From contig JAEWPQ010000181.1 of the NCBI GenBank assembly GCA_023460575.1, forward strand, positions 1-44,679: a stretch of DNA of 44,679 bases, written 5' to 3'. Every line of letters begins with the position of its first letter. Positions within the stretch are counted from its first letter, which is position 1. The notes under the pieces were generated by a model. The model made no database searches. It was not told where the DNA came from and saw only the letters and a program-made list of their open reading frames with translations. Below, one piece after another: positions 23,005-30,476 of this stretch. Both the position numbers and the translations under genes were made by a program. The DNA is from Bacillota bacterium (lineage in GTDB: Bacteria; Bacillota; Clostridia; Lachnospirales; Lachnospiraceae).

Positions 23005-23688
23005 ATGGAAGAATTTCTGCCTGTTTTAAAAAAATCCAGCTTGTTTTCAGGTGTCTCACCTGATGAAATCAGAAGCATGTTAAAATGCTTATCTGCACGA
23101 ATGAAGCATTACAAAAAAGATGAATTTATTATAAGAAGCGGAGATTACATTCATTCCGTGGGAATGGTCCTTTCAGGAACTGCTCTCATTATACAGGAGG
23201 ATTTCTGGGGGAAGCGCAGCATTATTTCAGAAGTAATGCCCGGGACGCTGTTTGCAGAAACCTATGCCTGCATCTCATCCGTTCCCATTGAAATGAGCGT
23301 CGTTGCTGATTCTGACTGTGAGATTATGTTCTTGGATTTTAATAAGATTTTAACAGTATGCACCTCAGCCTGCGGCTTTCACACCCGGCTGATCCAAAAT
23401 TTCCTGTCGGCGATTGCCGGAAGGAATCTGGTTCTGACTAAAAAGATGCAGCACATGTCAAAAAAGACAATCAGGGAAAAATTGCTCTCCTACCTCTCAA
23501 CAGAGTCTTTAAAGAGCAATTCTTCCACATTTGATATTCCGTTTAACAGACAGCAGCTGGCTGATTATCTTTCCGTAGACCGGAGTGCGCTGTCCAATGA
23601 ACTGAGTAAATTACAGGCAGAAGAAATTATTAATTTTAATAAAAACCGGTTTACTCTGAAAGAGCAGGGATCGGAAGGATACTTATAA
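23005..23688 (+). CDS. Crp/Fnr-family regulator, probable NO or redox-stress regulator
   Basis: A 227-residue regulator: cyclic-nucleotide-like beta-barrel (about residues 1-115), long dimerisation helix, and C-terminal winged helix with FNRQQLADYLSVDRSALSNE (about 178-197). There is no N-terminal FNR cysteine cluster. Sequence type and its divergence from an Hcp-like/hemerythrin operon suggest an HcpR-like function (response to NO or hydroxylamine), inferred from context. AGGAGG lies nine bases before the ATG. Its stop is one base from the convergent histidine kinase stop. Confidence 0.87.
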   Translation: MEEFLPVLKKSSLFSGVSPDEIRSMLKCLSARMKHYKKDEFIIRSGDYIHSVGMVLSGTALIIQEDFWGKRSIISEVMPGTLFAETYACISSVPIEMSVVADSDCEIMFLDFNKILTVCTSACGFHTRLIQNFLSAIAGRNLVLTKKMQHMSKKTIREKLLSYLSTESLKSNSSTFDIPFNRQQLADYLSVDRSALSNELSKLQAEEIINFNKNRFTLKEQGSEGYL

Positions 23689-23689
23689 A

Positions 23690-25078
23690 TTATAAATCTG
23701 ACTTTGGAATCGAGACTGTAAAACAGCTTCCCGATTCCTCTTTGCTTTCTGCCTCAACAGTACCGCCATGGGCTTCCACAATGGATTTTACGATGGTGAG
23801 ACCGATTCCGGCACCTCCTGTTTTCCGGTTTCTGGATTTATCTGTGCGGTAAAAACGTTGGAATATAAGAGGAAGCTCTTCTTCCTTAATTCCTATTCCG
23901 GTATCCGAGATTGTTACAATTCCATGTTCCTTTGTTTCATATACTTCGATCCGGATACTGCCTCCTTCCGGTGTATATTTGACGGCATTGGAAAGTAAGT
24001 TAGAAAATACCTGTCCCATTCGGTTTTTGTCCCCATTCACAAAAACCGGTTCTCCCTTTATGCCAAGAGCCAGTTTTTTCTTATTGATTTCCCCTGTCAT
24101 ATTCTCCGCTGCAGTCTGGACTGCAGAAAGTAAATCCATGGGACCTTTCATTAGATGAAAGCTGTCCCCTTCAATCTTTGCCAGCTGCTGTAAATCAGCA
24201 ACCAGAGTACCAAGGCGCTTCACTTCCTCGTGGCAGCTTTTTAATCGTTCTGGTGTCGGCTCCCACAGCCCCTCTGTCATCGCTTCCAGATGAGATCCAA
24301 GGGCAGTCAGGGGCGTGCGCAGTTCATGGGCAACATCGGCAGTCAGCCGCTTGCGCAAATGCTCCTGCTCGCTGAGAGCGCCGGACAAATGGTTTATTGC
24401 TATCCCCAGATCATCAAGCTCTTTAATTTTTGTGCCTGGTTCAAATTTAAGATCATAGTTTCCTGTTGAGATCTGTTTGGCAATATAGGCCGTTTTCGTG
24501 ACTGGGCGGGAAATTCTGCTTCCTAACAGACACCCTACCACGATCGCGCAGATACTGGATAAAACTCCGATGACAAACAGTACGATATTCATAACACGGA
24601 TAAAATTAAAATCGGTTTCGTTCATGAAAAACGGTCCGTAATATTTAATGGAGACGGAACCCGTCTTCGTTCCATTTTGTGTCAGTTCATAGGTATGATC
24701 CACAAAACCGCCTTTTGCACCGCGTTCTTTCATACGTGCGGAGATTTCGTCCATAATCTGGCCGCAAAGCCTCATATCATGATTCTCTGCATCCCAGACC
24801 ATATTTCCATCTGCATCGTAAAGCTTTATGATATATCCGTCATATAAGGAATTCATACCAATTGCATGAACGTAGTCAAGCTTCCAGCTTCTCTTAAAGT
24901 CATCATATTGACTTCTCAGTTCATCTGCGATATTATCCCGTCGCTCCTGACCGGTTTTCGTGATATATTTTTCAAATTCCCAGTTAATGAGCAGGTTGGA
25001 TGCAAGTCCGATTAATGCGATGGTGATAAGCAAAGTCAGGAGTATGGAAAGGGAAAGCTGTTTTCTTAAGGTCTTCAT
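23690..25078 (-). CDS. Sensor histidine kinase
   Basis: A 462-residue membrane kinase: helix 1 (residues 10-31), extracytoplasmic domain (32-157), helix 2 (161-186), HAMP (about 187-240), phospho-acceptor His251 in DVAHELRTPL, and an ATPase domain with NLLSNAVKYTPEGG, SDTGIGIKEE and GGAGIGLTIVKSI. It pairs with the response regulator immediately upstream, whose end overlaps its ribosome site. The extracytoplasmic domain has single Cys and His residues but no obvious copper site. The copA operon next door makes metal or envelope stress a fair guess for the signal. Confidence 0.9.
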   Translation of the reverse strand: MKTLRKQLSLSILLTLLITIALIGLASNLLINWEFEKYITKTGQERRDNIADELRSQYDDFKRSWKLDYVHAIGMNSLYDGYIIKLYDADGNMVWDAENHDMRLCGQIMDEISARMKERGAKGGFVDHTYELTQNGTKTGSVSIKYYGPFFMNETDFNFIRVMNIVLFVIGVLSSICAIVVGCLLGSRISRPVTKTAYIAKQISTGNYDLKFEPGTKIKELDDLGIAINHLSGALSEQEHLRKRLTADVAHELRTPLTALGSHLEAMTEGLWEPTPERLKSCHEEVKRLGTLVADLQQLAKIEGDSFHLMKGPMDLLSAVQTAAENMTGEINKKKLALGIKGEPVFVNGDKNRMGQVFSNLLSNAVKYTPEGGSIRIEVYETKEHGIVTISDTGIGIKEEELPLIFQRFYRTDKSRNRKTGGAGIGLTIVKSIVEAHGGTVEAESKEESGSCFTVSIPKSDL

Positions 25079-25083
25079 TTTTA

Positions 25084-25782
25084 TCAGCCTCCGAACTTAT
25101 AGCCCAGTCCGGGAATCGTTAAGATGTAGGCGGGATTTCTGGGATCATCCTCTATTTTCTTTCTGATGTTTTTAATATGGCTGTCAATGGCTCTGTCATA
25201 ACCGCCAAAGTCCCTGCCCATCGCTGTATCAATTAGCTCTTCTCTGGTAAATACCTTACCTGGATACTTAATCAGAGCGGATAAAATCTTCAGTTCGCTC
25301 GGTGTAAGTGTCAGGCTTAACCCCTTTTTTCTCACTTCATTTTTCTCAAAATCCACCACCAGATCTCCGTCTCTCCATGAGTTTCTCTTAACGAGAGGCA
25401 CCAGATCGCTTTCGGTACGCCTTAATACCGCTTCCACTCTGGCATACAGTTCCTTTAGACCAAAGGGTTTCATGATATAGTCATCCGCTCCCAGCTCCAG
25501 TCCGCTTACCACATCCTCTTCTTCCACTCTGGCTGTTAGCATAAGCACAGGAACCCGGGATTTTTTGCGGATAGCTGCGCAGATCTCTTCTCCAGAGATA
25601 TCAGGCAGCATTAAATCCAGTATGACAAGGGAGATATTTTCCGAATCAAATATTTCCAGAGCCTTTTTTCCGTTTTCAGCGGGAAATGTTTTAAATCCCC
25701 TGCTTTCCAAAAGCATGCATACCACTTCAAGAATTTTCGGCTCATCATCTACTACCAGCGCATGTCTGCAGTTATTGTGCAT
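25084..25782 (-). CDS. OmpR/PhoB-family response regulator
   Basis: A 232-residue two-domain regulator. The receiver has the acidic pair in VVDDEPK, phospho-acceptor Asp in LVILDLMLPD (about residue 56), and Lys in IMKPFG. The C-terminal OmpR winged helix includes LTPSELKILSAL and AIDSHIKNIRKKIEDDP. GAGG lies seven bases before the ATG. It is five bases from the kinase gene. A terminator separates it from the upstream copZ gene, so the two-component pair is its own transcript and could regulate copA in trans. Confidence 0.92.
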   Translation of the reverse strand: MHNNCRHALVVDDEPKILEVVCMLLESRGFKTFPAENGKKALEIFDSENISLVILDLMLPDISGEEICAAIRKKSRVPVLMLTARVEEEDVVSGLELGADDYIMKPFGLKELYARVEAVLRRTESDLVPLVKRNSWRDGDLVVDFEKNEVRKKGLSLTLTPSELKILSALIKYPGKVFTREELIDTAMGRDFGGYDRAIDSHIKNIRKKIEDDPRNPAYILTIPGLGYKFGG

Positions 25783-25814
25783 TCTTTCACCTCATTTTCA
25801 GGATACTTTCAGTA

Positions 25815-25847
25815 TGAAAAGAGGGAACCGGTCGATTCCCGGTTCCC
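25815..25847 (-). terminator. Terminator of the copA-copZ operon
   Basis: GGGAACCGG (25823-25831) and CCGGTTCCC (25839-25847) form a perfect nine-base GC-rich stem with a seven-base loop, followed on the minus strand by TCTTTTC. Confidence 0.8.
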
Positions 25848-25855
25848 GTCTTTCT

Positions 25856-26065
25856 TTATTCTACTATATCGTATCCCTGATCTTCAATCTCTGCCTTGAT
25901 TTTTTCTACAGATGCTTCATCAGGATTGTGGTCCACCGTCACAGTTTTTGCGGATAAATCAACCGCTACTTCCGATACGCCGGATATAGCGCTTACCGCT
26001 CCGGTAATTGCCTTTACACAATGCTCACACGCCATTCCATCCACATTTATTACTGTCTTTGCCAT
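25856..26065 (-). CDS. copZ: Copper chaperone CopZ-like HMA protein
   Basis: A 69-residue heavy-metal-associated domain with the Cu(I)-binding motif GMACEHC (residues 10-16) where most have GMTCxxC, and the closing DQGYDIVE typical of CopZ. It delivers Cu(I) to CopA. GGAGG eight bases before the ATG at 26065 sets the start; the frame open to 26080 begins inside that ribosome site. It is third in the copA operon. Confidence 0.92.
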   Translation of the reverse strand: MAKTVINVDGMACEHCVKAITGAVSAISGVSEVAVDLSAKTVTVDHNPDEASVEKIKAEIEDQGYDIVE

Positions 26066-26088
26066 ATCAATTTCCTCCATGATTATAA

Positions 26089-26808
26089 TTATTGTATATT
26101 AAAAGGCTTTAAGAACTTATTGACCTGCATTTTCTTTCCGTTTTCCATTACAGGAACCGGTGCATAGAGCCAGCCTTCCACCTTTTCAGGATCAACACCT
26201 GCAGTGATAAACGGTTCCGGCTCTAAAACGAACACAATGTCCTTATCCTGTGTCTGTTTCATTGCTGCACTGATCTCTAAATCTTTTGCCCATTCAAACA
26301 TATTTCCGCCGCCCAGCTTTACTCCAAAGTGATCCATATCCATATGGTAATTAATCAGGCTGCGGCCATTTTTCACCACTCCCTCGTATGCAGAAAGGGC
26401 TGATTCTTCTGTACCAGCGAAACTTCCATCATTCAGCTTCACTCCTACAGTAATAACGTCATCGTTTATATCGTAATCCTTAGGAAGCTTTCCGATATCC
26501 AGACCTGCCTGGATAAATGGAGCTGCATCTGCCTGAAGTTTTACATCAAAGCGTGATTTTTCATCAGTTTCTCCGCTCCAGATAAAGCGGACACTGCCGT
26601 CCGGAGCCGTCAAGGTAAAGCCTTTGCCCCCATCTTCCTTACTCACCTGGTCAGGAATGGCATTTAATACCATATCAAAGGACTGTACCGACTTTTTACC
26701 AACTACATCAAGGGTACCTCCTGCACTTTCTACCGCCAGAAATATGATTGCTGCAACCACCAGTACACCGGCGGCAATTGCTGTTATTGCTTTCTTGTTC
26801 TCTAACAT
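26089..26808 (-). CDS. Membrane-anchored protein of unknown function between copA and copZ
   Basis: A 239-residue protein with a single N-terminal membrane helix (about residues 7-26) and a large outward-facing domain. The mature part is beta-rich with repeated motifs (KLQADAAPFIQAGLD and FVLEPEPFITAGVDPEKVEG), suggesting an internal repeat of about 110 residues. There is no cysteine; methionines and histidines are few (HMDMDHFG). It starts seven bases after copA with AGAGGTGA upstream and precedes copZ by 23 bases, so copper-linked expression is very likely. Family not recognised. Confidence 0.75.
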   Translation of the reverse strand: MLENKKAITAIAAGVLVVAAIIFLAVESAGGTLDVVGKKSVQSFDMVLNAIPDQVSKEDGGKGFTLTAPDGSVRFIWSGETDEKSRFDVKLQADAAPFIQAGLDIGKLPKDYDINDDVITVGVKLNDGSFAGTEESALSAYEGVVKNGRSLINYHMDMDHFGVKLGGGNMFEWAKDLEISAAMKQTQDKDIVFVLEPEPFITAGVDPEKVEGWLYAPVPVMENGKKMQVNKFLKPFNIQ

Positions 26809-26815
26809 GTATTTG

Positions 26816-29293
26816 TCACCTCTTTCCTGTGTCAGGCTTGAACCGCTTTAAACGCAGTGCATTGGTCAGCACGGATACGGAGCTCAAGCTCATGGCTGCC
26901 GCTGCAAACATGGGGTTTAAAAGCGGACCGTTAAATAGCAGATGCAACATTCCTGCTGCAATGGGGATTCCAATTACATTATAACCAAATGCCCAGAAAA
27001 GATTTTGCTTAATATTGCGGATGGTATGCTTGCTTAAATCGATGGCTGCAGGCACATCCATCAGATCGGACCGCATCAAAACGATATCTGCCGATTCCAT
27101 GGCAACATCCGTACCGGAACCGATGGCGATTCCGATATCCGCCTGTGCAAGCGCTGGCGCATCGTTGATTCCGTCTCCAACCATGGCCACTTTCCTGTTG
27201 TCTGACTGAAGCTTTTTCACCTCATTGGACTTATCCTGGGGAAGAACCTCGGCAAGTACCCGGTCAATTCCCACTTCTTTTGCAATGGCTGCTGCCGTCT
27301 TTTTATTATCGCCGGTAATCATGGCAACTTCAATTCCCATCTTATGAAGCCGTTCTATGGCTGCACGGCTGGATTCCTTCACTACATCGGCAACCGCTAC
27401 AATTCCGGCCAGTTCGCCGTCTATGGCCACATACATGGGAGTTTTGCCTTCTTCTGCCAGCTTGTCTGAAATTTCCTCCATTCCTGAAAGAGAAATGTTC
27501 TGCTCCACCATAAGCTTCCGGTTTCCTGCAAGAATTTCTTCTCCCTCCAGACGGGCTTTGATTCCCCGTCCGGTCAGTGAATCAAACTGCTCCGCTTCCA
27601 AAATGGTGATTCCTGATTCCTTAGCTCCAAGAACAATAGCCTGACCGAGTGGATGCTCAGAACCTCTCTCAGCCGATGCTGTAAGCTGTAAGAGACGGTC
27701 TTTTGAAACACTTCCTGCTGGAAGTACGTCTGTCACTTTTGGTTTTCCTTCTGTAATAGTTCCTGTTTTATCAAATACAATGGTATTTATTTTGTGAGCG
27801 GTTTCCAACGCTTCTCCACCCTTAATTAATATTCCGTTTTCTGCTCCTTTTCCCGTACCTACCATGATGGCAGTGGGTGTAGCAAGGCCCAGAGCACAGG
27901 GACAGGCGATAACCAGTACGGATATAAAGATGGTAAGTGCAAATTTTAAATCTCCTCCAGTACCGAAATACCAGCCAATTCCGGCAAGAAGGGCAATGAC
28001 ACAGACCACTGGTACAAAGTATCCGGAAACAATATCCGCCATCTGGGCAATGGGAGCTTTTGACCCCTGAGCATCTTCCACCAGCTTAATGATCTGGGCA
28101 AGAGCTGTATCGCTTCCGATTTTTTCGGCTTTAAACTGGATCACACCGGTCGTATTAATTGATGCTGCATAAACCGGATCTCCTTCTTTTTTATCCACCG
28201 GCATGCTTTCTCCGGTGAGCATGGATTCATCAATGGCAGTGTGCCCGCCTGTAACCGTTCCGTCTACAGGAATCTTATCGCCCGGCTTTACCAGAATCAC
28301 ATCGCCGATTTCCACTTCATCAATGGGAATTTCCTTCTCCTGTCCATTTTCCAGAATTACAGCTGTTTTAGGGGCCAGACCCATAAGTTTTTTAATTGCC
28401 TCACTGGTTCTTCCTTTGGATACAGCTTCTAAGGACTTACCCAGTAAAATCAGGGTGATGATCACACCTGCAGATTCAAAGTAAAGGGCATCTACTGCCA
28501 TAAAATGTCCGGCTGCAATCTGGAATGTATTATAAATGCTGTATAAAACGGCTGCCGTTGTTCCGATTGCAATGAGTGAATCCATATTAGGACTTCTCTG
28601 AAAGAGTGCTTTAAAACCAATGGTATAAAATTTATATCCTACTCCAATAACAGGGGCTGTTAAAATCAGTTCAACCAGAGCATAAGCAAGGGGGTAATTC
28701 ATTGGCTCAATGGCTGACGGGAACGGAAGGCGTACAAAGCTGATCATGGGCGCCATTGCAATATATAATAAAGGAAGGGAGAACACTGCTGAAATAATAA
28801 ACTTTGTCCAGAGTGTTTTGATCTCCTTCTGTTTTCTGGCTCTGTCTTCGTCGGCCGCATCGGCTTTATTGACTTCCAACGCCTGATATCCTGCTTTTTC
28901 GATGGCTCCCTTAATGGCGGACAGCCTTACTTTTCGCGGATCATAGCTGACGGTTGCTTTTTCTGTTGCGAAATTTACGGAGGAGCTTTCCACACCTTCC
29001 AGCTTTCCAATGGCCTTTTCCACCCGTCTTGCACAGGCAGCGCAGGTCATTCCGCCTATAGGAATGGTAACATCAGAATATTCTGCTTTTTCCGCTGCTT
29101 CATATCCTATTTTGGAAACGGCAGCCTTTATATCAGATACATTTAAGCTGCTGTCATATTCAACAAAGAGCTTTTCGCTGGCAAGGTTAACAGATGCCTG
29201 ACTAATTCCAGGAAGCTTCTTTACTGTCTTTTCAATTCTTTGGGCACAGGCCGCGCAGGTCATGCCTCTTATATCTAAAGTTTTGTTTTCCAT
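26816..29293 (-). CDS. copA: Cu(I)-exporting P1B-type ATPase (CopA)
   Basis: An 825-residue copper pump. Two N-terminal HMA domains carry GMTCAAC (near residues 10 and 83), followed by eight membrane helices with the transport motif CPC in VIACPCALGLATP, the TGES actuator loop, phosphorylation motif DKTGT, the SEHPLG nucleotide-binding motif and GDGINDAPAL. The frame begins nine bases earlier with a GTG inside the ribosome site, so the ATG at 29293 with GAGG upstream is the start. It exports Cu(I) from the cytoplasm with CopZ as donor. Confidence 0.95.
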   Translation of the reverse strand: MENKTLDIRGMTCAACAQRIEKTVKKLPGISQASVNLASEKLFVEYDSSLNVSDIKAAVSKIGYEAAEKAEYSDVTIPIGGMTCAACARRVEKAIGKLEGVESSSVNFATEKATVSYDPRKVRLSAIKGAIEKAGYQALEVNKADAADEDRARKQKEIKTLWTKFIISAVFSLPLLYIAMAPMISFVRLPFPSAIEPMNYPLAYALVELILTAPVIGVGYKFYTIGFKALFQRSPNMDSLIAIGTTAAVLYSIYNTFQIAAGHFMAVDALYFESAGVIITLILLGKSLEAVSKGRTSEAIKKLMGLAPKTAVILENGQEKEIPIDEVEIGDVILVKPGDKIPVDGTVTGGHTAIDESMLTGESMPVDKKEGDPVYAASINTTGVIQFKAEKIGSDTALAQIIKLVEDAQGSKAPIAQMADIVSGYFVPVVCVIALLAGIGWYFGTGGDLKFALTIFISVLVIACPCALGLATPTAIMVGTGKGAENGILIKGGEALETAHKINTIVFDKTGTITEGKPKVTDVLPAGSVSKDRLLQLTASAERGSEHPLGQAIVLGAKESGITILEAEQFDSLTGRGIKARLEGEEILAGNRKLMVEQNISLSGMEEISDKLAEEGKTPMYVAIDGELAGIVAVADVVKESSRAAIERLHKMGIEVAMITGDNKKTAAAIAKEVGIDRVLAEVLPQDKSNEVKKLQSDNRKVAMVGDGINDAPALAQADIGIAIGSGTDVAMESADIVLMRSDLMDVPAAIDLSKHTIRNIKQNLFWAFGYNVIGIPIAAGMLHLLFNGPLLNPMFAAAAMSLSSVSVLTNALRLKRFKPDTGKR

Positions 29294-29400
29294 TTTTTTC
29301 ACCTCTTTAAATTGGCTGATGCCTCTTGAAGTTTTTGAGCACTCATGATATTATTATGGCAGATATCGCAATAATTGCAAGTATGCACTTTTTAGTGATA

Positions 29401-29420
29401 TAGTACCCAAAAAGATACTA
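29401..29420. promoter_or_regulatory. Candidate HxlR-type operator
   Basis: TAGTA (29401-29405) and TACTA (29416-29420) are inverted half-sites ten bases apart, just before the HxlR gene's ribosome site. A further palindrome, GCAATAATTGC at 29368-29378 (imperfect at the centre base), overlaps the probable -35 of copA on the other strand. Confidence 0.35.
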
Positions 29421-29434
29421 AAGGAGGAAACCCT

Positions 29435-29797
29435 ATGCCCCCAATACATTGTGCCGGTTACAACTGCCCGGTAGATGCGACCTTGGATATGATCGGAGGA
29501 AAATATAAGGCTCTGATCCTATGGCATCTCATTGATCATACTTTAAGATTTGGAGAATTGCGCAAACTTATACCTCAGGCTACACCTAAAATGCTGACCC
29601 AGCAGTTAAGAGAACTGGAAGATAATAATTTAATTGTCCGGACCGTTTATCCTGTGGTTCCTCCAAAGGTGGAATACACACTCTCAGACCTTGGAACCAG
29701 TATACGCCCCATCTTAGAGGCCATGTATAAATGGGGAGCAGATTACCTAAACCAAAATGGTCTAATCGTAAACTGCTCCATGAAATGTCCTGATTAA
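29435..29797 (+). CDS. HxlR-family winged-helix regulator
   Basis: A 120-residue HxlR/YodB/HypR-type regulator. The core reads CPVDATLDMIGGKYKALILW (residues 11-30), RFGELRKLIPQATPKMLTQQ as recognition region, and VEYTLSDLGTSI as wing. HxlR proteins commonly sense thiol-reactive or redox compounds through the cysteine near residue 11, kept here, with three further cysteines at 6, 113 and 117. Divergent from copA, so it may link thiol or copper stress to the pump, or act on the DUF2318 operon. AAGGAGG precedes the ATG. Confidence 0.88.
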   Translation: MPPIHCAGYNCPVDATLDMIGGKYKALILWHLIDHTLRFGELRKLIPQATPKMLTQQLRELEDNNLIVRTVYPVVPPKVEYTLSDLGTSIRPILEAMYKWGADYLNQNGLIVNCSMKCPD

Positions 29798-29798
29798 A

Positions 29799-30341
29799 TT
29801 AGTAAGATTTTTTCCAGTTTGCAAATATCTGCCTGGACTCCTTTAAAAAGTCAGAAGAGATCGTGATGGATTCGTCAGTCACGGTCTTATTCTGATCGAA
29901 TATAGGCCATGGGTTACAGCCTCCCGCTTCCACTTCAACCTGGCTCATAGGGAACCTGTTACCGCAGTTCTGGCATACCAGTTCGTCCCCCTCCTGCTTA
30001 TAGTATCCCCTTCCCGAATCATAACATACTTCGCAGGTATTAAATGCAGTCCGTATGGTTCCATCAGGAGCTTTCACCGCTAAAACCTCCATTTTTGTTC
30101 CATCTGCTTCCACAGGGTAAAATGTAACTTTATCAGTGATATCCGATACCGGTATTACAAGATCTGAGGCTGCCGTTATGCTTCCACTTTCTTTTGCAGG
30201 CTTTAAAGCTGCCGTTTCCTGTGTTTTGGCTCCACCACCTGAGCTGCATGCAGTAAGCATCAGTAATGACAAGACTGCTGCTACAGTTGTCTTAACTGCA
30301 GTTATGACTCTTTTTTCTTTTCCTTTTCTATGCTGTTTCAT
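29799..30341 (-). CDS. DUF2318 lipoprotein, putative Fe-S or metal-binding protein
   Basis: A 180-residue predicted lipoprotein: basic start, hydrophobic stretch and lipobox LTAC near residue 32, then a DUF2318 domain with CEVC (about 102-105), CQNCGNRFP (about 118-126) and GGCNPWPI. The three cysteine groups suggest a metal or cluster site outside the membrane. DUF2318 domains occur with iron/copper acquisition systems. It is last in an operon with a cupredoxin-containing membrane protein and a 32-residue membrane peptide, and uses AAAGGAG lying in the end of that peptide gene. Confidence 0.85.
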   Translation of the reverse strand: MKQHRKGKEKRVITAVKTTVAAVLSLLMLTACSSGGGAKTQETAALKPAKESGSITAASDLVIPVSDITDKVTFYPVEADGTKMEVLAVKAPDGTIRTAFNTCEVCYDSGRGYYKQEGDELVCQNCGNRFPMSQVEVEAGGCNPWPIFDQNKTVTDESITISSDFLKESRQIFANWKKSY

Positions 30342-30343
30342 CT

Positions 30344-30442
30344 CTATTCTCCTTTACTTCCAGTTCTTCTCAAAAAAAATAATCCTGCTATCAGAGCCGC
30401 TGCCGGCAGTATGCAATGCCAGTGACTGTATAATAATTCCAT
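30344..30442 (-). CDS. 32-residue membrane peptide
   Basis: A short gene below usual size limits. It starts with ATG at 30442, has AAGGAG eight bases upstream, and codes MELLYSHWHCILPAAALIAG plus LFFLRRTGSKGE: one membrane helix (about residues 10-25), an N-terminal HWHC motif and a basic tail. It fills the gap between the cupredoxin fusion and DUF2318 genes exactly, ending two bases before the DUF2318 start, whose ribosome site it contains. The tight packing and good ribosome site support a real small subunit, perhaps metal-binding through HWHC. Confidence 0.65.
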   Translation of the reverse strand: MELLYSHWHCILPAAALIAGLFFLRRTGSKGE

Positions 30443-30476
30443 AAACCGTTCTCCTTTCCGTCAAATCAGAACTTAA

